Below, piece after piece: positions 9,166-16,815 of a DNA stretch of 64,000 nucleotides (position 1 is its first letter; every line of letters starts with the position of its first letter). The stretch spans positions 149,588 to 213,587 of the forward strand of contig JALWVU010000073.1 of assembly GCA_027079305.1 (NCBI GenBank), in the 5' to 3' direction. The position numbers and the translations under genes are program-made. The stretch comes from Aquificaceae bacterium. GTDB lineage: Bacteria > Aquificota > Aquificia > Aquificales > Aquificaceae. The notes under the pieces were generated by a model. The model was not told the origin of the DNA. It saw only the letters and a list, made by a program, of their open reading frames with translations, and did not search any database.

Positions 9166-9674
9166 TAGGGATAATTTAGTCCCGAAAGCTCCCTGAGATA
9201 AGTCTTAAGGTAGTCGTAAGCGGACACGTAGGCAACCAGAACGGAAAGCCAGAGAACGTGCACACCGTAGGGATACTCCACGAGAAGGAGGATAACCGCC
9301 AAGAACTCAAGTGAGGTCTTGAACTTGCCGAGGGCTGAGGCTTCCAGCACAACTCCCTGACCAGCAAGCATACTCCTAACAAAGGTGATGCTGAGCTCTC
9401 TAAGGAGCAGGAGAATAACCGGCAAAGATCCTACCCTGCCTATTTCCACGAGAGCTATAAGGGTGGAAAGGACGAGAACCTTGTCCGCGAGGGGATCGAG
9501 GAACTTTCCCAGGTTGGTGGTCTCCCCGTTCATGCGAGCCAGCCTGCCGTCCACCAGATCGGTAAGGGCACCCGTCAGGAAGATAATCAGGGCCAGGCTA
9601 AGCTGACCGTTCACTACCGCCAGAACGGTAGGAAGTGCAAGAAGGATCCTGGAAAGTGTTAGAAGGTTTGCCAT
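9165..9674 (-). CDS. pgsA: CDP-diacylglycerol--glycerol-3-phosphate 3-phosphatidyltransferase
   Basis: 169 residues with about five membrane segments. The CDP-alcohol phosphotransferase motif D-x2-DG-x2-AR-x8-G-x3-D-x3-D is complete, from DLVDGRLAR to GKFLDPLADK. The family transfers a phosphatidyl group from CDP-diacylglycerol to an alcohol at the inner membrane. For PgsA this is glycerol 3-phosphate, giving phosphatidylglycerol phosphate. A second member (14489-15046) has the same motif, so which of the two is the true PgsA is not certain. It is the first gene of a five-gene minus-strand run, with TATAAT 9 nt before the ATG and no Shine-Dalgarno sequence. Confidence 0.82.
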   Translation of the reverse strand: MANLLTLSRILLALPTVLAVVNGQLSLALIIFLTGALTDLVDGRLARMNGETTNLGKFLDPLADKVLVLSTLIALVEIGRVGSLPVILLLLRELSITFVRSMLAGQGVVLEASALGKFKTSLEFLAVILLLVEYPYGVHVLWLSVLVAYVSAYDYLKTYLRELSGLNYP

Positions 9675-9679
9675 CCGTT

Positions 9680-9689
9680 TAAAATTATA
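9680..9689. promoter_or_regulatory. overlapping divergent -10 elements, pgsA and the small membrane gene
   Basis: In a 20-bp intergenic gap, minus-strand TATAAT (9689-9684) lies 9 nt before the pgsA ATG at 9674. Plus-strand TAAAAT (9680-9685) lies 9 nt before the GTG at 9695. Both messages would be nearly leaderless. The motif and spacing repeat the arrangement at 3685-3692 and 40466-40489. Confidence 0.5.
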
Positions 9690-9694
9690 AAGCG

Positions 9695-9952
9695 GTGGAT
9701 CTCTTTATTTCCCTGCTCGTGGGCTTTCTTTCCGGACTGTTATACAACGAACATATATACAGGCAATCTCTCAGATTTCCCAAGAGCAGACCTTATCTAT
9801 CCTTTCTGATCAGATTCTCCTTCCTCGGGGTCGTGGCCTTCTCCGTAGCCCTCCTGTGGGAGGCGGAAGGTCTCTTATCCTTCCTGGCGGGGAACCTTTT
9901 AGGGAGATTCCTTCATACTCTTTTGAGGGCTTTCGTGATTGTAAGATATTAG
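9695..9952 (+). CDS. small three-TM membrane protein, unknown
   Basis: 85 residues starting at GTG, with three hydrophobic segments: LFISLLVGFLSGLLY, YLSFLIRFSFLGVVAFSVALL and LLSFLAGNLLGRFLHTLL. The size and a basic residue between helices resemble small AtpI/AtpR-type proteins linked to ATP synthase genes, but homology cannot be shown here and the ATP synthase genes in this window lie 33 kb away. The next gene starts right after the stop, so the two membrane proteins are probably made together. The GTG has no Shine-Dalgarno site and follows TAAAAT by 9 nt. Confidence 0.6.
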   Translation: MDLFISLLVGFLSGLLYNEHIYRQSLRFPKSRPYLSFLIRFSFLGVVAFSVALLWEAEGLLSFLAGNLLGRFLHTLLRAFVIVRY

Positions 9953-9953
9953 A

Positions 9954-10328
9954 ATGGAGGCCCTTCAGAATGTAATCCTTCTCCTCAGCGAACCCCTCGT
10001 TCAGTTCTTCATCTGGGTGGCGGTGCTGTTTGTAATAGCAAATATATTTGTGGACAGGAGGCTCTCCTTCTGGATAGCCTCCGTGGGAGCCACCTACTTC
10101 TGGATAAAGACCCAGGACCCCAGAGTGGCCCTTAAAGCCTGGCTCGTGGTTCTGGGCGTTTTCTTGATAATACTCGCTGTTAAGAACGTCTTTAACCTGA
10201 ACATAATTCTTCTCCTCAAGGGCAAAAAGAGATGTCCCATGTGCTGTGAGGAGGCCTACAGGAAGGCCAAGGTCTGTCCCCACTGCCACTACAAGTTCGC
10301 GTCCGAAACAGACGAGTGCGAGACCTGA
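9954..10328 (+). CDS. membrane protein with C-terminal zinc ribbon, unknown
   Basis: 124 residues. Three hydrophobic segments occupy about residues 5-85 (LVQFFIWVAVLFVIANIFV, LSFWIASVGATYFWI, AWLVVLGVFLIILAVKNVF). They are followed by IILLLKGKKR and a four-cysteine ribbon CPMCCEEAYRKAKVCPHCHY, then an acidic tail with one more Cys. CPxC...CPHC ribbons of this spacing bind zinc in many small membrane proteins, where they often mediate protein or RNA contacts. No family name can be given. It starts 1 nt after the preceding membrane-protein gene, and the pair may form a complex. Confidence 0.65.
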   Translation: MEALQNVILLLSEPLVQFFIWVAVLFVIANIFVDRRLSFWIASVGATYFWIKTQDPRVALKAWLVVLGVFLIILAVKNVFNLNIILLLKGKKRCPMCCEEAYRKAKVCPHCHYKFASETDECET

Positions 10329-10378
10329 CTTGCCCCGGCGGTAGAGTTTTCGTAGATTAATAGGCGGAGAGGTGGGAG

Positions 10379-10537
10379 ATGTCCATGAAAAATCTGATGG
10401 AAAGGATGAGAGAGGAGGCTCTCAGGAGGCTTGAGGAAGAAAGGAGCAGGAGGAGAGAGTGCCTACGCATAAGAGTGCTTCTCCCGAAACTGAGGGAGAA
10501 GAGGATCGAGCTTGAAAGGAAGGGGCGGTTGGTGTAA
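10379..10537 (+). CDS. small highly basic protein, 52 residues
   Basis: This short ORF has a very strong ribosome site (GGAGAGGTGGGAG directly before the ATG) and runs MSMKNLMERM... to TAA at 10535-10537. The product is dense in Arg/Glu/Lys (EEERSRRREC, LRIRVLLPKLREKR) with one cysteine and reads as two charged helices. No family is recognised; size and charge suit a nucleic-acid or ribosome-associated small protein, which is inference. It lies between the zinc-ribbon gene and a tRNA promoter that overlaps its end. Confidence 0.55.
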   Translation: MSMKNLMERMREEALRRLEEERSRRRECLRIRVLLPKLREKRIELERKGRLV

Positions 10538-10541
10538 AATT

Positions 10542-10547
10542 TATAAT
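10542..10547 (+). promoter_or_regulatory. -10 element of the tRNA-Ala/tRNA-Lys unit
   Basis: TATAAT ends 9 nt before the mature 5' end of tRNA-Ala at 10557. A start about 7 nt downstream would leave a pre-tRNA leader of only 2-3 nt. No convincing -35 hexamer lies at the usual spacing. Confidence 0.6.
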
Positions 10548-10556
10548 TCCCTGGTA

Positions 10557-10632
10557 GGGGCCGTAGCTCAGCTGGGAGAGCGCCGATATGGCATGTCGGA
10601 GGTCACGGGTTCAAGTCCCGTCGGCTCCACCA
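10557..10632 (+). tRNA. tRNA-Ala (GGC)
   Basis: Folds as a complete cloverleaf: acceptor GGGGCCG/CGGCTCC including the G3:U70 pair that identifies alanine tRNA, D stem GCTC/GAGC, anticodon stem CCGAT/GTCGG around the loop ATGGCAT (anticodon GGC), and T arm ACGGG-TTCAAGT-CCCGT. The discriminator is A and CCA is encoded at 10630-10632. Confidence 0.97.
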
Positions 10633-10645
10633 GGGGCTGAAGCGA

Positions 10646-10718
10646 GAGCCGGTAGCTCAGTCGGTAGAGCAACGGCCTTTTAAGCCGTGGGTCCCGGGTT
10701 CGATCCCCGGCCGGCTCA
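10646..10718 (+). tRNA. tRNA-Lys (TTT)
   Basis: Complete cloverleaf: acceptor GAGCCGG/CCGGCTC, D stem GCTC/GAGC, anticodon stem ACGGC/GCCGT around CTTTTAA (anticodon TTT) and T arm CCGGG-TTCGATC-CCCGG. The discriminator A is followed by TTT, so CCA is not encoded, unlike the neighbouring tRNA-Ala. It lies 13 nt after tRNA-Ala and 10 nt before the methyltransferase start codon, so all three are probably one transcript. Confidence 0.97.
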
Positions 10719-10728
10719 TTTTACCCCC

Positions 10729-11301
10729 ATGAAGAACGACAACGTCTTTATAGCCCTCCTCCATTACCCAGCCATGGACAGGGAGGGGAAGATAATAGTT
10801 ACCTCCTTCACCACTATGGACCTGCATGACATAGCTCGCCCCGCCAGAGCTTACGAGATAAACAGGTTCTACATCGTCCAGCCCATAGACGCCCAGAGAC
10901 TCGTGATAAAAAGACAGATAGATTACTGGCTCTCGGAGGAGGGCAGAAAGGCGAACCCTACCAGGTTCGAGATAGTTCAGCTGGTCCGCTTAAAATATAC
11001 TCTCGATGAGGTCGTGGAAGAGCTTGAGAAGGAAAGGGGAAGGAGACCGGTGCTCGTGGGAACCGACGCGAGGAAGTATCCAAACACCGTGGGATACGAT
11101 GAGCTAAAGAGGGAGATAGAAAAGAGAGACAGAGATTACCTCATAGTCTTCGGAACCGGATACGGTATACCCCCGGACATGATGAGAACCTTCGACTATA
11201 TACTCGAGCCTGTATACGGTGCGGGGGATTGGAACCACCTCTCGGTCAGAAACGCGGTAGCCATAATACTGGACAGGCTTTTCAGCAGGAACAGGTGCTG
11301 A
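10729..11301 (+). CDS. SPOUT-fold RNA methyltransferase-like protein (DUF2168 type)
   Basis: 190 residues from ATG 10729; a longer reading from 10687 would run through tRNA-Lys and is rejected. The sequence has an N-terminal VFIALLHYPAMDREGKII strand-loop, a central RFYIVQPIDAQRLVIKRQI and the glycine-rich FGTGYGIPPDMM near residue 140, followed by LEPVYGAGDWNHLSVRNAVAIILDRL. The last part is the type of trefoil-knot SAM site with the SVRNAVAI helix found in SPOUT methyltransferases. RNA substrate unknown. Its position right behind two tRNAs is suggestive but not proof of a tRNA target. There is no separate promoter or Shine-Dalgarno site. Confidence 0.75.
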   Translation: MKNDNVFIALLHYPAMDREGKIIVTSFTTMDLHDIARPARAYEINRFYIVQPIDAQRLVIKRQIDYWLSEEGRKANPTRFEIVQLVRLKYTLDEVVEELEKERGRRPVLVGTDARKYPNTVGYDELKREIEKRDRDYLIVFGTGYGIPPDMMRTFDYILEPVYGAGDWNHLSVRNAVAIILDRLFSRNRC

Positions 11302-11304
11302 GGC

Positions 11305-12384
11305 ATGGTATACCACCTTGCCCTGATCTTAAAGGATTACTTCTTCCTCTTCAACGTTTTCAAATACATAACCTTCAGGTCCTTCACAGCCATACTGATA
11401 GCCTTCTTTATAACGCTGATACTATCACCCACCTTTATGGAGAGAATTTCCCGGATACAGAGATTTCTGGGAGGATACGTAAGGGAATACACGCCAGAGC
11501 ATCATGAGAACAAGAAGTATACACCCACGATGGGTGGAGTGGTCATAATAACTGTGATTCTCCTCTCCACCCTATTACTCATGAGGGTGGACATCAAGTA
11601 TACTTGGGTCCTTATCTTCGCCACCCTCTCCTTCGCTCTCATAGGGCTGATCGACGACTGGATAAAGCTCAAGGATAAGAAGGGGCTTTCCATAAAGGCC
11701 AAGCTCTTTCTCCAGATATTGTTCGCCCTTATGATCTCATACTTGATCTTCTACTGGGTAGGCCTCGAGACAAAACTCTACTTCCCCTTCTTCAAGGAGC
11801 TTACCATCGATTTGGGATGGCTGTATGTTCCATTTGCCACCTTCATAATCGTGGGAACCGCCAACGCGGTGAACCTGACCGACGGTCTGGACGGCCTCGC
11901 CATAGGTCCTTCCATGACCACCGCCACCGCCTTCGGCGTGATAGCCTACGCGGTGGGACACTCCAAGATATCGGATTATCTGGGCATACCTTACGTCCCC
12001 TACGCAGGGGAGATAACGGTCTTCTGCTTTGCCATAGTAGGGGCAGGTCTCGGGTTCCTCTGGTTTAACGCTTTTCCAGCACAGATGTTTATGGGAGACG
12101 TGGGTGCCCTCGGCCTGGGAGCAGCCCTTGGAACCGTATCTATATTGACCAAGTCCGAGTTTCTCCTTGCTGTCGCGGGAGGTGTCTTTGTATTCGAGAC
12201 CATAACGGTTATACTTCAGATAATCTACTTCAGAATAACCAAAGGGAAGAGACTATTCAAAAGGGCACCCTTCCACCACCATTTAGAGCTTTCCGGACTC
12301 CCAGAACCGAAGATCGTGGTCCGTATGTGGATAATTTCCGTCCTGCTGGCTATAATCTCGGTAGCTATGCTCAAGCTCAGGTAA
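11305..12384 (+). CDS. mraY: phospho-N-acetylmuramoyl-pentapeptide-transferase
   Basis: 359 residues with about ten membrane segments. The Mg-binding/catalytic motifs are present: GLIDDWIKL near residue 113, [10 protein letters not shown] near 188, [10 protein letters not shown] near 257 and [11 protein letters not shown] near 315. MraY attaches UDP-MurNAc-pentapeptide to undecaprenyl phosphate to form lipid I, the first membrane step of peptidoglycan synthesis. It starts 3 nt after the methyltransferase gene. The other mur genes are not beside it (murF is 22 kb away), so the usual division/cell-wall cluster is dispersed. The 3' end overlaps the convergent gene by 8 nt. Confidence 0.97.
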   Translation: MVYHLALILKDYFFLFNVFKYITFRSFTAILIAFFITLILSPTFMERISRIQRFLGGYVREYTPEHHENKKYTPTMGGVVIITVILLSTLLLMRVDIKYTWVLIFATLSFALIGLIDDWIKLKDKKGLSIKAKLFLQILFALMISYLIFYWVGLETKLYFPFFKELTIDLGWLYVPFATFIIVGTANAVNLTDGLDGLAIGPSMTTATAFGVIAYAVGHSKISDYLGIPYVPYAGEITVFCFAIVGAGLGFLWFNAFPAQMFMGDVGALGLGAALGTVSILTKSEFLLAVAGGVFVFETITVILQIIYFRITKGKRLFKRAPFHHHLELSGLPEPKIVVRMWIISVLLAIISVAMLKLR

Positions 12385-12865
12385 ACCTCTTTACAAAGCT
12401 CGAGATCCCGTCAAGAATTATGTGAACTATATCCGCACAAATAACGCCCGCCACAAAGTAAAGGCTATTCTCACTTCTGAAAAGGTCGTTGAGGAACTCG
12501 AAGGGGTTAAAGCTGGCAAGAAACATAGCAAACCCCCTGTCGAGGGTAGAGACTACACCTATAAGAACGAAGTATAGGAAAAGGACCACTCCCACTATGT
12601 AGGCGAGTCTGAGGAGACTGCCCACGACGGGAACGTGAGACAGCCCCCTGTGTTTTGAAAGGCTCTGGTAAGGTGCCCAGAGACATCTTAGGAAGCTCCA
12701 TCTCTTGGTGGGTCTTGAGTTTGGGAGGTCTATGTCCGGCGACAGGAGGAAGGTTCCCACAAGGTATCCGAGGCCGAAGGGAAGGTAAAACTCCTTGGGA
12801 AGGAAGTAGAAAAAGGCGGGCAGAGCGGTGAGGTTCACAAGGTCGTGGGTTCTACCGAGCGCCAT
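12377..12865 (-). CDS. YdjM/DUF2227-like membrane-bound putative metal-dependent hydrolase
   Basis: 162 residues. The N-terminus MALGRTHDL, then [17 protein letters not shown] and [16 protein letters not shown] supply the conserved His/Asp set (H7, the DID pair, HRGLSH) of the YdjM-like and DUF2227 membrane hydrolase families. Two to three membrane segments follow, and a late [10 protein letters not shown] supplies another His/Asp. Substrate unknown. Its start overlaps the end of recJ by 14 nt, so it is the last gene of the recJ transcription unit. The overlap with mraY is tail to tail. Confidence 0.65.
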   Translation of the reverse strand: MALGRTHDLVNLTALPAFFYFLPKEFYLPFGLGYLVGTFLLSPDIDLPNSRPTKRWSFLRCLWAPYQSLSKHRGLSHVPVVGSLLRLAYIVGVVLFLYFVLIGVVSTLDRGFAMFLASFNPFEFLNDLFRSENSLYFVAGVICADIVHIILDGISSFVKRFT

Positions 12866-14492
12866 TCCTGTCCTCAGCGTCTATCAGGTTGAACCCGTCA
12901 TCACCGATAGAGTAGACCACCCTGACGGCACTCCCAGACCTGAGCCTATCGAACACCCTTCTGTCCCAGCAGGTCATGTTCACCCTATCGAACCTTATCT
13001 TAGCCCTGCCATAGCGCACACTTATCTCCTTTACCCTCAGCTTCTCCGATAGGAAGGTAGGCATGGGGTTCCTCTCACCGTAAGGCTCCAGTTTTTTGAT
13101 CGCCTCCAAGTGTTCCCTTTTCACAGAAAGGGGCGAAAGCTCCATATCTACGTAAAGGGAGGGGAGCTCCCTGGGAACATGGCTGAAGATCTCTTCCGCC
13201 CTCTCGCTGAAGCTCTCTAAGAGGGAGCTTTCCAAGGTAAGGCCAGCCGCCTGGGGGTGCCCGCCCCACTTTATGAACATGTGGGAGAGCTTGCTCAGGC
13301 CCCTGTAAACGTCTATGCCCTCCACAGACCTGACGGATCCCACCGAATGGTTCTCTCCCTTGGAGAAGACCGCAACAGGCCTACCGAGTTCACTGGAGAG
13401 CCTCCCGGCCACTATACCCAAAACGCCCACATGCCAGCCCTTGTCCCAGAGGGATATAAAGTTCTCACTTCTGAGCGTGAGGGCCTTCCTGTAAGCCTCC
13501 TTATAAACCCTGTCCGTTATTACTCTTCTCTTGATATTCAGGGACTCTATCTTCTTGGCGAGTTGCAGGGCGGTTTTCTCATCTTTCTCCAACAGGAGCT
13601 TGAGGGCAAGCTTAGGATCCCCGATCCTCCCCGGAGCGTTTATCCTGGGTGCTATCGAGTAGGCTATGTCTTTGGAAGTTATGGACCCCTCTACACCCGC
13701 GGTTCTGAGAAGTGCTTTTATCCCTGCCCTATCTATACTACCCGCGAGGATGCTCTCGAGGACCGATATACCTTTTGAGACGAGTATCCTGTTGGTTCCG
13801 TTCATCGGCATAACGTCTCCAACCGTTCCCAGAGCCACGAGGGACAGAAGCTCCCTCACATCCTTTTCAAGGCCCAGCTCCCTGCTAAGGACCGCTCCTA
13901 TGTAAAAGCAGACCGCGGAGGAAGATATCTCCTTCAGCTCCCCCGCATCCTCCGAAAGCTTAGGGTTTATCAGTATCGCCTTCTCCGGAGTCTCCTCCGG
14001 AACGTTGTGGTGGTCTATCACTATAACATCTATCCCGGAACTGTCTATCTCACGGACCGCGGAGGTCCCGTTGTCAACGGTTATGAGCAGATCACCGTAC
14101 TTGGAAAAGATGGAGATAAGCTCTCCATTTAGGCCGTATCCGGTAGATCTGCTTGGCAGGACGGGGACGACCTTTGCTCCCGCCTCCTTCAGAATTTCGT
14201 AGAGTATAGCGGTCCCGGTTATGCCGTCCACATCGTAATCCCCAAAGAGTATTATCCTTTCCCCTTTCCTGATAGCTCTCAGAATTCTGTCTATACCTTC
14301 CTCCACGTTCGGCAAAAGCGTGTATGGAAGAAGGTGCTTCAATCTCAGATCGAAGAGTCTGTCGTGTTCTTTTTCTAATCCTCTGTTGGCTATCAGCTGG
14401 GCGAGGAACTCCCCGTATAGGGATACTATTTCAGGGGAAGGTTTTATGTTTTCAGATAGCAGGATCCACTCTTTGCCCGTCAAGCCTCTCAT
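12852..14492 (-). CDS. recJ: single-stranded-DNA-specific 5'-3' exonuclease
   Basis: 546 residues. DHH-family motifs are in order: LFGDYDVDGITG near residue 80 (motif I), LLITVDNGTSA, VIVIDHHNVPEE near 165 (motif III) and VALGTVGDVMP. A DHHA1 region with KWGGHPQAAGLTL near 415 follows, then a C-terminal OB-like domain. RecJ degrades single-stranded DNA 5' to 3' in RecFOR recombination and mismatch repair; recO, recA and mutL are also in this window. The ATG overlaps the stop of the upstream phosphatidyltransferase (ATGA), but a TATAAT inside that gene, 9 nt before the recJ ATG, suggests an extra internal promoter. Confidence 0.95.
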   Translation of the reverse strand: MRGLTGKEWILLSENIKPSPEIVSLYGEFLAQLIANRGLEKEHDRLFDLRLKHLLPYTLLPNVEEGIDRILRAIRKGERIILFGDYDVDGITGTAILYEILKEAGAKVVPVLPSRSTGYGLNGELISIFSKYGDLLITVDNGTSAVREIDSSGIDVIVIDHHNVPEETPEKAILINPKLSEDAGELKEISSSAVCFYIGAVLSRELGLEKDVRELLSLVALGTVGDVMPMNGTNRILVSKGISVLESILAGSIDRAGIKALLRTAGVEGSITSKDIAYSIAPRINAPGRIGDPKLALKLLLEKDEKTALQLAKKIESLNIKRRVITDRVYKEAYRKALTLRSENFISLWDKGWHVGVLGIVAGRLSSELGRPVAVFSKGENHSVGSVRSVEGIDVYRGLSKLSHMFIKWGGHPQAAGLTLESSLLESFSERAEEIFSHVPRELPSLYVDMELSPLSVKREHLEAIKKLEPYGERNPMPTFLSEKLRVKEISVRYGRAKIRFDRVNMTCWDRRVFDRLRSGSAVRVVYSIGDDGFNLIDAEDRNGAR

Positions 14493-15046
14493 CTTTTCTC
14501 AATTATAAGTTTACTCCTGAGGAAGCTTACTCCCCTCAGGGCGTAGTCTGTCCACGATATAAGAACCAGTGTTAAAGAGAGTATCTCCAAACCTTTGAGA
14601 ACAACGTTTAGAGTCTGCACTGGATAGAGATTAAAGGAAAAGGCCAGGATCACGGTTAGGGAGACGAAGAAGGTTGTGAGTTTCCCCGAGGGAGAAGGCT
14701 CGGGGATGAAGCCGAACCTTTTAAGAACCACTGAGCCTGCTATCAGGAAAAGATCCCTTGCGAACAGCAGGATCAGCAGGAAAGGCTCTACCCTCACAGG
14801 GGTGAAGAAGGTTACCGAGACAAGGCCGGATAGCAGGAGCACCTTGTCCGCAAGTGGATCGAGGAGCTTTCCGAGGAAGGTCTGAGCACCGAACCTGCGG
14901 GCTATGAATCCGTCCACCGCATCACTAAGAGCAAGCAAAAAGAATAATAGGGAGGCAAACTCGTGCCTTTCCCGGTATGAGAGGAACAGAACAAGCGGAG
15001 ATAAAAGCAGTCTGCAAGCGGATATGAGGTTAGGAACTCTTTTCAT
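14489..15046 (-). CDS. CDP-alcohol phosphatidyltransferase, second copy
   Basis: 185 residues, membrane-embedded. The motif is complete: DAVDGFIARR, a spacer, then GKLLDPLADK with all conserved Asp residues. It begins RVPNLISACRLLLSPLVLF, typical of PgsA-type enzymes. It differs from the other copy at 9165-9674 in length and in the spacer. One is probably phosphatidylglycerophosphate synthase and the other may use another alcohol such as serine, inositol phosphate or a glycerophosphate variant; the sequence does not decide. It overlaps cmk by 17 nt and recJ by 4 nt, so cmk, this gene and recJ form one unit. Confidence 0.8.
   Translation of the reverse strand: MKRVPNLISACRLLLSPLVLFLSYRERHEFASLLFFLLALSDAVDGFIARRFGAQTFLGKLLDPLADKVLLLSGLVSVTFFTPVRVEPFLLILLFARDLFLIAGSVVLKRFGFIPEPSPSGKLTTFFVSLTVILAFSFNLYPVQTLNVVLKGLEILSLTLVLISWTDYALRGVSFLRSKLIIEKR
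14502..14507 (-). promoter_or_regulatory. internal -10 element for recJ
   Basis: TATAAT on the minus strand, inside the last codons of the phosphatidyltransferase gene and 9 nt upstream of the recJ ATG at 14492. Same spacing as at pgsA and purB. Confidence 0.4.
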
Positions 15047-15707
15047 TCTGAATCTTCAGAACGATGCCCAGTGCAGTTTTTAGACTTTCCTCGGGCTCCA
15101 TGTCTGTTGTATCTATAACCACCGCATCCTCCGCAGGTCTGAAAGGATACTTTTCCCTCTCCATGTCCCTTCTGTCTCTATCGAGTATCTTCTTCAACAC
15201 CTCTTCCAGGCTAACCTCCATGCCCTTTTCTCTCAGCTGTTTCCATCTTCTCCTTGCTCTCTCTTCAGGTGAAGCTGTTATGAAGAGCTTAATTTCCGCG
15301 TCCGGAAATATGTGGGTCCCCGCATCTCTGCCCTCTATAACAGCCTGTCCTTCTCCTACCAGCTTCCTGAAAAGATCGTTTATGAACTCCCTGAACTGGG
15401 GTATCGTTCCCACAATAGATGCAGCCCTGCCCACCTCCTCACTCCTGAGCAGATCCTCCTTCACCTCTTTGCCGTCTATCAACACCCTCGTCCTTCCCAC
15501 CTCCGGGACTATCTCGAGCCTGCGGAGGAGAGGCTCTACAGCGCTCCAGCTGACCTTCTGGAGGTCTTCTTCGCTAATCAAGAGCAGATAACCGATCGCC
15601 CTGTAGGCAAGGCCAGTTTCGAGGTAGGGTATGCGGAGCCTTTCGGATATACCCTTAGCGATGTAGCTCTTTCCGCTTCCCGCTGGGCCGTCAACGGTTA
15701 TCTTCAT
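15030..15707 (-). CDS. cmk: (d)CMP kinase
   Basis: 225 residues, the normal cytidylate kinase length. The P-loop is DGPAGSGKSY at residues 5-14, with YLETGLAYRAIGYLL near 30, IEGRDAGTHIFPDAEIKLFITASPEERARRR near 150 and DRRDMEREKYPFRPAEDAVVIDTT near 195. All are diagnostic of Cmk. It phosphorylates CMP and dCMP to the diphosphates. In this organism it would supply dCDP together with the ribonucleotide reductase and ndk genes also present. TAAAAT lies 10 nt before the ATG, inside the 3' end of the pilT region. It is transcribed ahead of the phosphatidyltransferase and recJ. Confidence 0.96.
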   Translation of the reverse strand: MKITVDGPAGSGKSYIAKGISERLRIPYLETGLAYRAIGYLLLISEEDLQKVSWSAVEPLLRRLEIVPEVGRTRVLIDGKEVKEDLLRSEEVGRAASIVGTIPQFREFINDLFRKLVGEGQAVIEGRDAGTHIFPDAEIKLFITASPEERARRRWKQLREKGMEVSLEEVLKKILDRDRRDMEREKYPFRPAEDAVVIDTTDMEPEESLKTALGIVLKIQNEKSS

Positions 15708-15720
15708 GGGGGATAAGATT

Positions 15721-16815
15721 TTAATAGGTTACACCGCCGGAGGATATTCCTTTGAGTTTGAGTTCGAGATCGGAAGGTTTAGACGCATAAAGAAGTGCTG
15801 TATGGAAGTCTATCAATCCTTTCCTGTAAAGTTCTTCCAAGTGCTGGTCAAAGGTCTGGGTTCCGTAGGCGGCCTTACCTTTGGCTATAAGCTCGGGTAT
15901 CTCGTCCAGCCTGTCCGGATCGAGCAGGGCCTCCTTGATGGCTCCCGTGTTTATCATGATCTCGACCGCAGGTATGGATCCTTTCTTGTCCGCTCTGGGA
16001 AGGAGCCTCTGGGAGAAAACCGCCACAAGGGTGCTCGCGAGCATCTGTCTGATCTGGTCCCTGACCTCGAGCTTGAACATACTGATCAACCTGTTCACCG
16101 TCTCCTTGGCGTCGAGGGTGTGCAGGGTGGAGAGGACGAGGTGTCCCGTCTCCGCTGCCTGAAGGGCTATCTCGGCGGTCTCGGTGTCCCTTATCTCACC
16201 GACCATTATGACGTCAGGGTCCTCCCTGAGAGCCGCCCTCAAACCCCTCGCGAAGCTCTTTGTATCAAGCCCCACCTCCCTCTGAACTATGTAGCAGTTC
16301 CTGTCCCTGAGCAGATACTCTATGGGATCCTCTATGGTCACTATTATCTTCCTTTGGGTCTTGTTCATCTCCTCTATGATGGAAGCGAGGGTGGTGGACT
16401 TCCCTGAACCGGTCGGACCTGTAACGAGGACAAGTCCCTTACTGCTGTCCAGAACGGTTTTCAGAATAACCTCCGGAAGGTTCAGACTTTTGAAAGGCGG
16501 AATCTCGAAAGGTATGACCCTGAAAGCCATTCCGGAGGTTCCTCTCTGCTTGTATACGTTCACCCTGAACCTGGACACCTTCGGCAGAGAGTAGGAAAGG
16601 TCTATCTCACCGAACTGCTCGAACTCCTTTTTCTTTGCCTCGCTCTTGCCTACAACCTCTTGGAAAAATAAGGAGAAGTGTTCCTCGTCTATTATGGGAA
16701 ACTCATCGTCCACATGGAGCTTCTTGTGTATTCTGTAAACTGGCTTGGAGCCTACCTTAAGGTGGATGTCCGAGGCCTCTAAATCAATCGCCTTCTTCAG
16801 TATCAGCTGCAACAA
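15721..16815 (-). CDS. pilT: type IV pilus retraction ATPase
   Basis: 364 residues. It has an N-terminal PAS-like part ([16 protein letters not shown]), Walker [15 protein letters not shown] near residue 133, the Asp box TIEDPIEYL, Walker [17 protein letters not shown], the His box [15 protein letters not shown] and the PilT-type AIRxxL-like ending. The hexameric ATPase pulls pilin subunits back into the membrane, powering twitching and DNA uptake. Here it stands without other pilus genes. Its start overlaps the 3' end of recA by 32 nt, so it is read from the recA transcript. A one-pilT organism with distant pil genes is common. Confidence 0.95.
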   Translation of the reverse strand: MLQLILKKAIDLEASDIHLKVGSKPVYRIHKKLHVDDEFPIIDEEHFSLFFQEVVGKSEAKKKEFEQFGEIDLSYSLPKVSRFRVNVYKQRGTSGMAFRVIPFEIPPFKSLNLPEVILKTVLDSSKGLVLVTGPTGSGKSTTLASIIEEMNKTQRKIIVTIEDPIEYLLRDRNCYIVQREVGLDTKSFARGLRAALREDPDVIMVGEIRDTETAEIALQAAETGHLVLSTLHTLDAKETVNRLISMFKLEVRDQIRQMLASTLVAVFSQRLLPRADKKGSIPAVEIMINTGAIKEALLDPDRLDEIPELIAKGKAAYGTQTFDQHLEELYRKGLIDFHTALLYASKPSDLELKLKGISSGGVTY

